Assembly (NCBI GenBank): GCA_031553225.1
Contig: JAVBLU010000017.1
Location: forward strand, 4,718 to 68,717
Length of the DNA: 64,000 bases
Origin: JAVBLU01 sp031553225
GTDB taxonomy: Bacteria > Bacillota > Clostridia > Christensenellales > UBA1750
Direction: 5' to 3'
The first letter of the stretch is position 1. Every line of letters starts with the position of its first letter. The notes under the pieces are model-generated. The model searched no databases and was not told where the DNA came from. It saw nothing but the letters and a program-made list of their open reading frames with translations. Shown piece by piece: positions 44,254-52,424 of the stretch. Both the position numbers and the translations under genes were made by a program.

Positions 44254-44297
44254 AAAACCGGCGGGCGAGTCTGCGGCGCAGACCCCTCGCCGGTTTT
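44254..44297 (+). terminator. Terminator of rnpB
   Basis: A long stem starting AAAACCGGCG (44254-44263) and closing CGCCGGTTTT (44288-44297), with an inner GTCTGC/GCAGAC stem. Because of the A/T ends it can work on either strand and also faces the convergent DUF3788 gene. Confidence 0.85.
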
Positions 44298-44348
44298 CCT
44301 TTGGTGCTTTACAGGCGGCCCCAAAGGGTTCGCTTTACAAAGAGGCGC

Positions 44349-44780
44349 TCACTTGGTCAGCTTAATGGCGGCTATGCGCTGGTAATCGGCGAGAGTCTCC
44401 CGGCAATCCACGCGAAACATCATCCACTTGCCGATCTTCATGTAGTCGCTGGCGGCCCTGTAGCGCTCGGACATAGCGGGGGTCATCAGGGGGAGCGCCG
44501 CCTCCATCTGCATGTCGTGACGGTAGGCGACGACCACCATCATGGAGAAGCCGCCCTCCTCGGGGTACAGCGTTCCCAAACCCACGCCGCTTTTCTGAAA
44601 CTTGACGTTCCAGCCGGGCTTACCGCTGCAGGTGGAGTAGGTCATCTTGGGCTTGCAGGAGAGCGTGTCGGCCATAAAGGAGAGCAGCTCATGAAAGAGC
44701 GCGCGGCCCTCGCCCATGTAGGCGGCCATCTCTTCAAGGGTAGGGGGCTTGTCCTGGGGATACAGCGCCATCCATTCCAT
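44349..44780 (-). CDS. DUF3788 family protein
   Basis: A 143-residue soluble protein with the family's features: KMTYSTCSGKPGWNVKFQKS in the middle and the LGTLYPEEGGFSMMVVV strand after it. DUF3788 proteins are of unknown function and resemble small ligand-binding or YdeI/YdhG-like domains. The ATG at 44780 has AGGAGGG ahead. It may be the last gene of the minus-strand operon starting at 46697; the gap to the upstream gene is 70 bases. Confidence 0.83.
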   Translation of the reverse strand: MEWMALYPQDKPPTLEEMAAYMGEGRALFHELLSFMADTLSCKPKMTYSTCSGKPGWNVKFQKSGVGLGTLYPEEGGFSMMVVVAYRHDMQMEAALPLMTPAMSERYRAASDYMKIGKWMMFRVDCRETLADYQRIAAIKLTK

Positions 44781-44850
44781 GGATATCCCTCCTGTCGGCG
44801 ACATGATATCCTGGCATGCAGGCCGGCAGGGCGCGGCCGGCTTTCGCAGA

Positions 44851-45891
44851 TTACCGCACGGCTTCCGGCGCGTGCGAGCGCATGGAGCGATAGGCGGCGC
44901 AGATGGTGTTCGTGATGAGTGCGCCGTCCTCCACGGGGATAAGGGGCCGGCCGCCCTCGACGATGGCCCGCGCGAAGTCGTCCACAAACAGGGCGCGGTC
45001 GTTTTGCCTCTCCACGGGAATGGCAGTAAACACGCCGGTGGGCACGCCCATGCCCTCAACCGTCGTGTACAGCTCCAGAAGGTCGCCCTGGAAGCGCAGC
45101 GTGCCCTTCGTGCCATAAATGACGTTTGTATTGTCCGTGTGGCTGGCGCCAAAGGCCGAGCTCATGGCTTCGCACACGCAGTAAGCGGAGCTGTCCTGAT
45201 ACTGAATGAGCAGGCCGATGGCGTCTTCCACGGCCGCCGTGGCCGTGTACGTGCCGCCAAGCGCCGATACGCTGGCGGGCGCAAGGCCGGTGATGTGGTA
45301 CATGGCGTCCAGGTTGTGCACGGCGTTCATGATGAGGATGCCGCCCCCGGCCATACCCTCGAAGGCGCGCCAGGTGGACAGCCGGGCGCGGCCGCCCACG
45401 CCGTTGGACCAGTACGTATCGTCTTTGTAACCGATGGCGAGGATGCGCGTGTTTGTCACGGAGCCTATGGCGCCCCTGAGCACGAGTTCGCGCGCTTTTT
45501 GCACGGTTTGCGTGAAGCGCATGACCATGGCCACCGCGCCCACGCGGCCCGCCTTGCGCACCTCCGACACGATGAAAGCCGCGTCGCCCGGCGTTGTGGC
45601 CATGGGCTTCTCAATCATTACGTGTTTGCCCGCGCGCACAGCCGCCACGGCGATGGCCGCGTGCAGCGCATGCGGCACGGCCACGTACACCGCGTCGATG
45701 TCCTCGTGGGCGAGGAAGCCGAATAGATCATTTTCCACGGGCAAGCCAAAGGCGGCCGCCGTCTCGTTCATGGCCGTGGGCTCCACATCCAGGAAACGCG
45801 TCATCTCGCAGCGCGCGCTCTCCTTGATGCCCTTGGCGGTTGCAGGCATGATCTGGCCGCAGCCGATCATGCCGATGCGCAGCTTCTGCAT
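44851..45891 (-). CDS. Gfo/Idh/MocA-family oxidoreductase
   Basis: A 346-residue NAD(P)-dependent sugar or polyol dehydrogenase. The N-terminal Rossmann fold has GMIGCGQIMPATAKGI, the strand VYVAVPHALHA and the conserved EKPMATT (catalytic Lys of the family). The C-terminal alpha/beta domain includes GGGILIMNAVHNLDAMYH. The substrate cannot be told. AGGAGGGGG lies ahead of the ATG. It is 11 bases downstream of a sugar-phosphate isomerase-like gene, a common pair in inositol or uncommon sugar breakdown. Confidence 0.92.
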   Translation of the reverse strand: MQKLRIGMIGCGQIMPATAKGIKESARCEMTRFLDVEPTAMNETAAAFGLPVENDLFGFLAHEDIDAVYVAVPHALHAAIAVAAVRAGKHVMIEKPMATTPGDAAFIVSEVRKAGRVGAVAMVMRFTQTVQKARELVLRGAIGSVTNTRILAIGYKDDTYWSNGVGGRARLSTWRAFEGMAGGGILIMNAVHNLDAMYHITGLAPASVSALGGTYTATAAVEDAIGLLIQYQDSSAYCVCEAMSSAFGASHTDNTNVIYGTKGTLRFQGDLLELYTTVEGMGVPTGVFTAIPVERQNDRALFVDDFARAIVEGGRPLIPVEDGALITNTICAAYRSMRSHAPEAVR

Positions 45892-45902
45892 GGCGCCCCC
45901 TC

Positions 45903-46697
45903 CTAACCGATCAGACCGACGCCAACTCGCAGGCGCGCCAGGTCAATCAGCGCGCGCACGGCCGTGTTGTGCAGCTTCATCACACGCGTCGGGTCGGACG
46001 AGCCGTCGATCTCCGCGGACAGATAGCCCTGGTAATCCATGCGCACGAGCTCCTCAAACAGCTGCAGATACGGGTATTCGCGGCCCACGTCGTGCATATG
46101 GATGTGTTTCACGTAGGGTTTTACACGCAGGAAAGTCTCGCGGGCGTTGCCGCTCACCAGGTCGCGGTTGTCGCAGTTGTACAAAACGGCGGCGTTGGCA
46201 CGCCCCGCCGCCTGCACGGCGGGCAGCGTGTAGCCCCAGTAATTGAACTGGCCGTGCATCTCAAGCAGGATGGTCACGCCGAGAGGCGCGGCCTTGTCGG
46301 CCATCTGCCCAAGCGTTTCCGCCACGTAGGCCACGCAGTCCTGGGCGTTTACGCCGGCGGGCACGTTGTTGCCGAACACGCGCACCATGCGGCAGCCAAG
46401 GTCGGCGGCCAGTTCGGCCGTGGCGGCCACACCGTCCACTATTTTTCTTCGTTCTGCGGCTTCGGGGTTGTGCAGCTCGTACTGGGAGTTGAGGCAGGCG
46501 ACCTCCAGATACTGGTCTTCCACCTGGCGGCGGCGGGTTTTGCGCTCCTCTTTGCTGAGGGAAACCTCGATGCCGTGCGGAAAGACGTTGCCCGTACGGA
46601 ACTCCAGGCCTGCGCAGCCGGAGTCCTTGGCGAGCGCCAGGCATTGCTCGAACGTGAGGTCCTTTCCGATGCTGACGCTGGTGAAACTGAGTTTCAT
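45903..46697 (-). CDS. Sugar phosphate isomerase/epimerase (xylose-isomerase-like TIM barrel)
   Basis: A 264-residue AP-endonuclease-2/IolE-type barrel. Metal-site residues are visible in VTILLEMHGQFNYWG (Glu), the CDNRDLVSG segment, HIHMHDVGREYPY (two His and Asp) and YLSAEIDGSSDP (Glu). It should isomerise or epimerise a keto sugar or inositol derivative. The ATG at 46697 has AAAGGAGG 11 bases ahead. First gene of a minus-strand operon with the oxidoreductase. Confidence 0.88.
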   Translation of the reverse strand: MKLSFTSVSIGKDLTFEQCLALAKDSGCAGLEFRTGNVFPHGIEVSLSKEERKTRRRQVEDQYLEVACLNSQYELHNPEAAERRKIVDGVAATAELAADLGCRMVRVFGNNVPAGVNAQDCVAYVAETLGQMADKAAPLGVTILLEMHGQFNYWGYTLPAVQAAGRANAAVLYNCDNRDLVSGNARETFLRVKPYVKHIHMHDVGREYPYLQLFEELVRMDYQGYLSAEIDGSSDPTRVMKLHNTAVRALIDLARLRVGVGLIG

Positions 46698-47127
46698 GGC
46701 TGGGGATGCCTCCTTTGCTACTTGCCTTGCGTGCGCGGCCCGTTTCACGGCCGGCAGGTACTTGTGCTGCAGGTTATTAATTCGGCAGGGCACTCATCCC
46801 AATCCTTGTTTCAATGCGAATGTTCCGTAACAAATTGCGGCGCTTGCCTTTGTCCGCGTCCGCCGCGGGTCCGCAGCTTATTAAACCGCCGCGCGGGAAT
46901 GAACGGGTACGCCATGAATCAAGGGGGGGAGTGGTGGATTATGGGTTGACGAAGCGGCGGTTTTGTGATGGAATTGGCATGGAGAGGGATCATATCAAGG
47001 AAGGCTGTGAAGCAAAAACCGGCCGGTGCGTCGTTTTTCTGGTGAAGGCATTCTGCGCCCGCGACGCGCGTCATGCTGCCGCGAGCGCTTTTCAAACGAC
47101 CGCAACAAATAAAGGGGGGACTGCTGC
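46698..47127. other. Divergent intergenic region with a possible plus-strand promoter
   Basis: About 430 bases between divergent genes. On the plus strand TTGACG 46946-46951 and TGGAAT 46969-46974 (17-base spacer) may drive the secreted protein gene. The Shine-Dalgarno AAAGGGGGG is at about 47109-47117. I see no clear promoter for the minus-strand operon and no credible gene; short frames here have no ribosome sites. Confidence 0.4.
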
Positions 47128-47835
47128 GTGAGAAAATGCGCAAGGCTGCTGGCGGGCTTGCTCGCTCTTGCTCTGCCGCTTACGGCGGCCAGGGCCGCGC
47201 CCGGGGCGGGCGCGTATCCGTTTGAACAGCGGCGCTACTCCAGCAACACGATCTACGCGGCGGATCAGCTGCGCGAGGAACTGAAGGAGTTTCGCGACGC
47301 TCTTTCTAACCTCGCGCCCGAGCGCGCCGTGCCGCAGGAGGAGGCCGCGGCCGTTTCTCTGCTTGTGGAAGGGCTGCTCGCCGAGTCGGTTCCGGACGCT
47401 TACCCGGAGGAGCTGCCCCAGCAGCGCATGGAGAACCGCGGCGTATACCGCATGCTGGCCGCCATCTACGGCGAGGAACTGGCGCAGGCAAGCCCCGCCG
47501 ACATCGTCATGGCCTATGAGCCGGACGACCCGCAGGTGCTGCGCTGCACGTTTACCGCCCGCCTCTTTGGGCAGGACACGATGATGGAGGCGTACCTGCG
47601 CCGCCAAGGGGCCGGCTGGACGCTTTTGCGCTTTGCCGCCGCGGATGAGGAGTATTTCTATATCCGCTACGCTTATCGGTGCCTGCGCAAGAACAATCCA
47701 GACGCCCGCACCGTCCGGGCGATGGACGAGGCGGTGGACGCTTTTCTGGCCCGGCCGGCAGAACAGCAACGGGCGTACCTGGGCCCGTGCTCGCATCCGC
47801 CCCTCCTGCAGGTGGACATCGACGCCAACGAGTGA
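47128..47835 (+). CDS. Secreted protein of unknown function
   Basis: A 235-residue protein with a standard signal peptide: basic MRKCAR, hydrophobic core LLAGLLALALPLTAARA, cleavage after ARA near residue 23. The mature part is acidic and mostly helical, with an internal segment (about 130-190) shaped like a small alpha/beta domain (LRCTFTARLFGQDTMMEAYL). GTG start behind AAAGGGGGG. There is no anchor and no catalytic motif. The following flavoprotein genes start 145 bases later. Confidence 0.7.
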   Translation: MRKCARLLAGLLALALPLTAARAAPGAGAYPFEQRRYSSNTIYAADQLREELKEFRDALSNLAPERAVPQEEAAAVSLLVEGLLAESVPDAYPEELPQQRMENRGVYRMLAAIYGEELAQASPADIVMAYEPDDPQVLRCTFTARLFGQDTMMEAYLRRQGAGWTLLRFAAADEEYFYIRYAYRCLRKNNPDARTVRAMDEAVDAFLARPAEQQRAYLGPCSHPPLLQVDIDANE

Positions 47836-47979
47836 CGCCCGCCTTGGCCGCCGGCGTTGCCGCACGCGGCGAACCCGGGCCGCCGGACGAAAAATGTGGT
47901 TTTCTTGAGCATCCTTGAAAGGTTTTCGCCGCGCGCGGCGAATAATATATGGATTGTGAAAAGGATGGTGAGGGACCGC

Positions 47980-48858
47980 ATGCCCTACCCAGTGACAGGC
48001 ATGGAACAGCTCGCCGAGGGACTGTGGCGGCTGAGCGTCAACGCGCCCCTGGTGGCGCGCGCCTGCAGGCCCGGCCAGTTTGTCATATTGCGCGCGCACC
48101 CGCAGGGGGAGAGGATACCGCTCACCGCATGCGACCCGGAGCCTGACACGGGGGACATCTCCGTCATCTTTCAGGTGGCCGGTTTTTCCACGCGCCTCAT
48201 GTCCGCCCTACGGCCGGGCGATCTGCTGCAGGACATCGTGGGGCCGCTGGGGCACCCCTCGCAGTTCTTTGGCGCCAAGCGCATCGTGTGCGTAGGGGGC
48301 GGCGTGGGCACGGCGGTGGTGTATCCGCAGGTGCGCTATCTCTCCACGCTGCCGGACGTGGCGGTGGACGTGGTGACCGGCGCGCGCACGAAGGATCTGC
48401 TGATTTTGCTGCCGGAGCTGTCGGATCTTACGCGCGCGGTATACCCCTGCACGGACGACGGAAGCTTTGGCTTTCACGGCTTCGTCACGCAGCGGCTCTT
48501 GCAGCTTCTGGACGGCGAGAGCTATGATCTGTGCGTTGTGATCGGCCCGCCGCGCATGATGCAGGCCGTGTGCCAGATTACCCGCGACAAGGGCCTGAGA
48601 ACCGTCATCTCCCTCAACCCCATCATGCTGGACGGTACGGGCATGTGCGGCTGCTGCCGCGTGATTGTGGACGGCAAGGTGCGCTACGCCTGCGTGGACG
48701 GCCCGGATTTCGACGGCCATTTGGTTGACTTTGACTCCTTCATCCGCCGCATGAGCTTGTACCGGCCCGAGGAGCGCGCGGCGCTGGATGTGCACCCCTG
48801 CGGCGAGGATTGCCGCCTTCTGCGCGCGGCGGGGCTGAAGAAGGGGGAGGACTGCTGA
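47980..48858 (+). CDS. FAD/NAD-binding [2Fe-2S] subunit, NfnA/SudB-like
   Basis: A 292-residue ferredoxin-NADP reductase-fold protein. The FAD domain (about 1-95) has PGQFVILR and IPLTACDPE. The NAD domain has VCVGGGVGTAVVYPQ. A C-terminal cluster motif (DGTGMCGCCRV then YACVDGP) holds a [2Fe-2S] centre as in NfnA and the dihydroorotate dehydrogenase electron-transfer subunit. ATG 47980 with GTGAGGG at good spacing. It overlaps the next gene by TGATG, and together they match the NADH-dependent ferredoxin:NADP+ oxidoreductase (electron-bifurcating) or sulfide dehydrogenase pair. Confidence 0.9.
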   Translation: MPYPVTGMEQLAEGLWRLSVNAPLVARACRPGQFVILRAHPQGERIPLTACDPEPDTGDISVIFQVAGFSTRLMSALRPGDLLQDIVGPLGHPSQFFGAKRIVCVGGGVGTAVVYPQVRYLSTLPDVAVDVVTGARTKDLLILLPELSDLTRAVYPCTDDGSFGFHGFVTQRLLQLLDGESYDLCVVIGPPRMMQAVCQITRDKGLRTVISLNPIMLDGTGMCGCCRVIVDGKVRYACVDGPDFDGHLVDFDSFIRRMSLYRPEERAALDVHPCGEDCRLLRAAGLKKGEDC

Positions 48859-50234
48859 TGCGCAAGATTGACCGGGTGCCCATGCCGGTGCAGGATGCGG
48901 CGGCGCGCAGCGCAAACTTCACCGAGGTGGCCCTTGGGTACGGTGAGGCGGAGGCGCGTCTGGAAGCGCAGCGGTGCCTGCAGTGCAAAAAACCAAAGTG
49001 CGTAGAGGGCTGCCCCGTCGGCGTGCAGATTCCCGAGTTCATCAAGGCCGTGGTCATGGGTCAGGACGACCGGGCCATCGACATCATCGCCAAGACCAAC
49101 GCCCTGCCCGGCGTGTGCGGCCGCGTGTGCCCCCAGGAAGAGCAGTGCGAGAAGGTGTGCGTGCTGGCCGCGAAGGGCAAGAGCGTGGCGATTGGCAACC
49201 TGGAGCGCTACGCCGCCGACGGGCGGATGAGAAGGGGCGACGCCGCGCCTCCGCCCGCGCCGCGCATCGGCAAAAGGGCCGCGGTGGTGGGCGCCGGCCC
49301 GGCCGGACGTACCTGCGCCGGGTCGCTTGCGGCGCTTGGCTGGGAGGTTACGGTGTACGAGGCCTTCCACGCGCCGGGCGGCGTGCTTATCTACGGCATT
49401 CCGGAGTTCCGCCTGCCCAAGGCGCTCGTACGCGCCGAGGTGGCCGCGCTGGAAGCCGCGGGCGTGCGCTTTGAGTTCAACGTGGTCGTCGGCCGCACAC
49501 TGAGCGTAGAGGAACTGCTCGCGCACAACGACGCCGTGTTCCTGGGCACGGGCGCCGGCCTGCCTTCGTTCATGGGCATTCCCGGCGAGGACCTGGGCGG
49601 CGTATTCTCGGCCAACGAATACCTAACGCGCATCAACCTGATGGGCGCCTTCCGCGAAGAGGCGCACACGCCCATCAAGCGCGCGGCCCGCGTGTGTGTG
49701 GTGGGCGGTGGAAACGTGGCCATGGACGCCGCACGCTGCGCCAAGCGTTTGGGGGCGGAGGTGACGGTCGTGTACCGCCGCACCATGGCCGAGATGCCCG
49801 CCCGGCGCGACGAGGTGCACCACGCCCAGGAAGAGGGCGTACGCTTCGAACTGTTGAAGAGCCCCGTGGCCATCCAGGGCGCGGACGGCTGGACGAGCGG
49901 TCTCACCTGCGTGCGCATGGAGCTGGGCGCGCCCGACGCTTCCGGACGCCGCCGCCCCGTGGCGGTGGAGGGGTCGGAGGAGACCATCCCGTGCGACGCG
50001 GTGATCATGGCCATCGGTACCACGCCCAACCCGCTTATCGCCCAAACCACGCCCGGGCTGGAGACAAACAAGTGGGGATGCATCGTGGTGCGCGGCGAGG
50101 ATATGGACACCATGAAGGACGGCGTTTGGGCCGGCGGCGACGCCGTTACGGGCGCGGCCACGGTCATACTGGCCATGGGTGCAGGCCGCTCGGCCGCGCG
50201 TTCCATTCACGAACGCTGCGCCGCAATAGAGTAG
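48858..50234 (+). CDS. Glutamate synthase small-subunit-like flavoprotein, NfnB/SudA-like
   Basis: A 458-residue protein. The N-terminal iron-sulfur domain has CLQCKKPKCVEGCPVG and CGRVCPQEEQCEKVC (two [4Fe-4S] sites). Next are the FAD-binding VVGAGPAGRTCAGSLAALG near residue 150, the NADPH site VVGGGNVAMDAARCAKRLGA and the end motif WAGGDAVTGAATVILAMGAG. It is often annotated as homotetrameric NADPH-dependent glutamate synthase (GltA), but adjacency to the NfnA-like subunit favours an Nfn or SudAB complex moving electrons between NADH, NADPH and ferredoxin in the cytosol. Confidence 0.92.
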   Translation: MRKIDRVPMPVQDAAARSANFTEVALGYGEAEARLEAQRCLQCKKPKCVEGCPVGVQIPEFIKAVVMGQDDRAIDIIAKTNALPGVCGRVCPQEEQCEKVCVLAAKGKSVAIGNLERYAADGRMRRGDAAPPPAPRIGKRAAVVGAGPAGRTCAGSLAALGWEVTVYEAFHAPGGVLIYGIPEFRLPKALVRAEVAALEAAGVRFEFNVVVGRTLSVEELLAHNDAVFLGTGAGLPSFMGIPGEDLGGVFSANEYLTRINLMGAFREEAHTPIKRAARVCVVGGGNVAMDAARCAKRLGAEVTVVYRRTMAEMPARRDEVHHAQEEGVRFELLKSPVAIQGADGWTSGLTCVRMELGAPDASGRRRPVAVEGSEETIPCDAVIMAIGTTPNPLIAQTTPGLETNKWGCIVVRGEDMDTMKDGVWAGGDAVTGAATVILAMGAGRSAARSIHERCAAIE

Positions 50235-50250
50235 TCGGGGGGAATAGCGC

Positions 50251-50766
50251 ATGCCGGATATCCTGTATCGCGCTGCCGAAGGCGCGGAGCTGCGCGAGGC
50301 CAGCGCGGTGCTGGTGCGCTCGTGGAAGGAAGCTTACCGCGGCGTCGTGCCGGAGGCCGCTCTTTCCCTTTTGCGCGACGACAAATGGCTGAAAACTCTG
50401 GAGAGATGGAACCTGGCCGGAAGTGACAAGGAGACGGCACTGCTGCTCGTCAATCGCAAAATATGCGGCATGGCCGTGTACGGCATGCGCGAGGACAAGG
50501 ACGTGTCCAGCCGCCTGGGCGAGGTGTTTCACCTCTACATCCTGCCGGAGTTCTGGGGCCAGGGCATGGGCAGCACGTTTCTGTCGCACATGCACATGCG
50601 CTTCGCGGCGCTTGGTTACCGCGGGGCGGTGGCCTGGGTGCCGCGCGACGTGGGATACGGCAGACGCTGCTTTGCGGCGATGGGCTATAAAGCCGACGGC
50701 GCGGAGCGCGAGGCGCGCTACGCCGGCGCAGTCGTTCAGGAAGCGCGCATGCGGACGCTTCTGTAA
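50251..50766 (+). CDS. GNAT-family N-acetyltransferase
   Basis: A 171-residue acetyltransferase with the GNAT core: entry helix SAVLVRSWKEAYRGVVP (a segment common in this subgroup), the beta-4 strand VFHLYILPEFW and the acetyl-CoA loop GQGMGSTFL at about residues 108-116. The substrate is unknown. It follows the flavoprotein gene by 16 bases and precedes obgE. Confidence 0.9.
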   Translation: MPDILYRAAEGAELREASAVLVRSWKEAYRGVVPEAALSLLRDDKWLKTLERWNLAGSDKETALLLVNRKICGMAVYGMREDKDVSSRLGEVFHLYILPEFWGQGMGSTFLSHMHMRFAALGYRGAVAWVPRDVGYGRRCFAAMGYKADGAEREARYAGAVVQEARMRTLL

Positions 50767-50776
50767 ATACGCTTCT

Positions 50777-50799
50777 GCGCGGGCATGCTATGCCCGCGC
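50777..50799 (+). terminator. Hairpin between the acetyltransferase gene and obgE
   Basis: A perfect 10-base stem (50777-50786 with 50790-50799) with a GCT loop and no T tract. It may only partly terminate. Confidence 0.45.
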
Positions 50800-50832
50800 G
50801 CATATGCAAAAGCGATGGAAATGAGGAAACCC

Positions 50833-52095
50833 ATGAGTTTGTTCGTCGATACGGTGCAAATTCGCGTCAAGGCCGGCAACGGCGGCAACGGATGCGTGAA
50901 TTTTCACCGCGAGATGTTCGTTATGAACGGCGGCCCGGACGGAGGGGACGGAGGGCGCGGCGGCGACGTGATCTTCGAGGTCGCAAAAAACATGCACACG
51001 TTGCTCGACTTCCGCTATCACACCAAGTTTCACGCGGGCAACGGCGAGGACGGCCGCCATAACAACCAATCCGGCGCGCGCGGCGCGGACGCGGTGATCA
51101 GTGTGCCGCCCGGCACGGTGGTGTACGGCCAGGACGGACGCGTGCTGCTCGACATGGGCGCGCAGGGCCGCCGGCTTCTGCTGCGCGGCGGCCGGGGCGG
51201 CTTTGGCAACCAGCACTTCGCCACGCCCACGCGCCAAACGCCCGCCTTTGCCAAGCCGGGCATGCAAACCGAGGAGGTCGTGCTGCGCCTTGAGCTGAAG
51301 ACCATCGCCGACGTGGGGCTTGTGGGCTTCCCGAACGTGGGCAAGTCAACGCTTCTCTCCGTGGTGACGGCCGCCAAGCCCAAGATTGCCGACTATCACT
51401 TCACCACGCTGCTGCCCAACCTGGGCGTGGTGCGCATCCACGAGGACGGCTTCGTGCTGGCGGATATCCCCGGCCTCATCGAGGGCGCAAGCGCAGGGGC
51501 CGGGCTTGGCCACGCCTTTTTGCGGCATGTGGAGCGTACGCGGCTGCTCGTGCACGTTCTGGACATCTCCGGCTGCGAGGGGCGCGATCCGCTGTCCGAC
51601 TACGACATCATCAACGAGGAACTGCGCCTTTACGGCGAGTTGCAAAACCGGCCGCAGATCATTGCCGCCAACAAGACCGACCTGCCGGACGCGGAGGAAA
51701 ACCTCGCCCGCTTGCGGGTTAAGCTTCCCGGCACACCCATCTATCCTATCAGCGCCGCCACCAGCCAGGGCCTGTCCCAGCTGATGAACGCCGTGTACGA
51801 AAAGCTGCAGACCCTGCCTCCTGCCAGCACCTTCCTTGAGGAGGACCTGCAGGACGACGAGGAGGCGCAGGGCCCGCCCTTCGAGATCGACCGCGAGGAC
51901 GACGGCGCCTTCCTGGTGCGCGGTCCGTCCGTCGCTCACCTCATACAAAGCGTCAACTTTGGCAACGAGGATTCCCTGCAGTGGTTCCAGCGCACGCTTC
52001 GGCGCATGGGCGTTATCGACGCGCTGCGCGCCGCGGGCGCCAAGGAAGGCGACACCGTGCGCATCGCCGACGTTGCCTTTGACTTTATCGATTGA
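50833..52095 (+). CDS. obgE: GTPase ObgE/CgtA
   Basis: An essential GTPase in 50S ribosome assembly and stress response. A 420-residue protein with all three domains. The glycine-rich Obg fold (1-158) has GGNGCVNFHREMF and GGDGGRGGD. The G domain has GFPNVGKST, DIPGLIEGAS and NKTDLPD. A C-terminal OCT domain is present (about 345-415). The ATG at 50833 has TGAGGAAA ahead. Followed by yhbY, as in many Bacillota. Confidence 0.97.
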   Translation: MSLFVDTVQIRVKAGNGGNGCVNFHREMFVMNGGPDGGDGGRGGDVIFEVAKNMHTLLDFRYHTKFHAGNGEDGRHNNQSGARGADAVISVPPGTVVYGQDGRVLLDMGAQGRRLLLRGGRGGFGNQHFATPTRQTPAFAKPGMQTEEVVLRLELKTIADVGLVGFPNVGKSTLLSVVTAAKPKIADYHFTTLLPNLGVVRIHEDGFVLADIPGLIEGASAGAGLGHAFLRHVERTRLLVHVLDISGCEGRDPLSDYDIINEELRLYGELQNRPQIIAANKTDLPDAEENLARLRVKLPGTPIYPISAATSQGLSQLMNAVYEKLQTLPPASTFLEEDLQDDEEAQGPPFEIDREDDGAFLVRGPSVAHLIQSVNFGNEDSLQWFQRTLRRMGVIDALRAAGAKEGDTVRIADVAFDFID

Positions 52096-52129
52096 CAGGG
52101 AGCCGTGCTCCCCAACAGGAGGACATGCC

Positions 52130-52420
52130 ATGACGTCCAAACAGCGCGCGTATCTGCGCGCAATGGCCAACGATATGCAGCCCGTGCTCTACATCGGCAA
52201 GGAGGGCGTCACGGATGCCGTGGCCGACGAGCTGGAGGCGGTGTTGGAGAGCCGCGAGCTGGTGAAGGCCGCCCTTCAGCGCGGGGCGCCCGTTACGGCG
52301 CGGCAGGCGTGCGACGAGCTGTGCGCCCGCACAGCCGCTCAGCCTGTGCAGTGCATCGGCAGCAAGTTCGTGGTGTACCGGCCCTCGCGCGAGCGGCCGG
52401 CGAGCATCGTGCTGCCGTAG
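52130..52420 (+). CDS. yhbY: YhbY/CRM-domain ribosome-assembly RNA-binding protein
   Basis: A 96-residue single CRM domain that binds pre-50S particles. LYIGKEGVTDAVADELEAVL carries the GKxG-type RNA-binding loop, and the strand QCIGSKFVVYRPS follows. The ATG follows CAGGAGG. Cotranscribed with obgE. Confidence 0.93.
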   Translation: MTSKQRAYLRAMANDMQPVLYIGKEGVTDAVADELEAVLESRELVKAALQRGAPVTARQACDELCARTAAQPVQCIGSKFVVYRPSRERPASIVLP

Positions 52421-52424
52421 CCGC

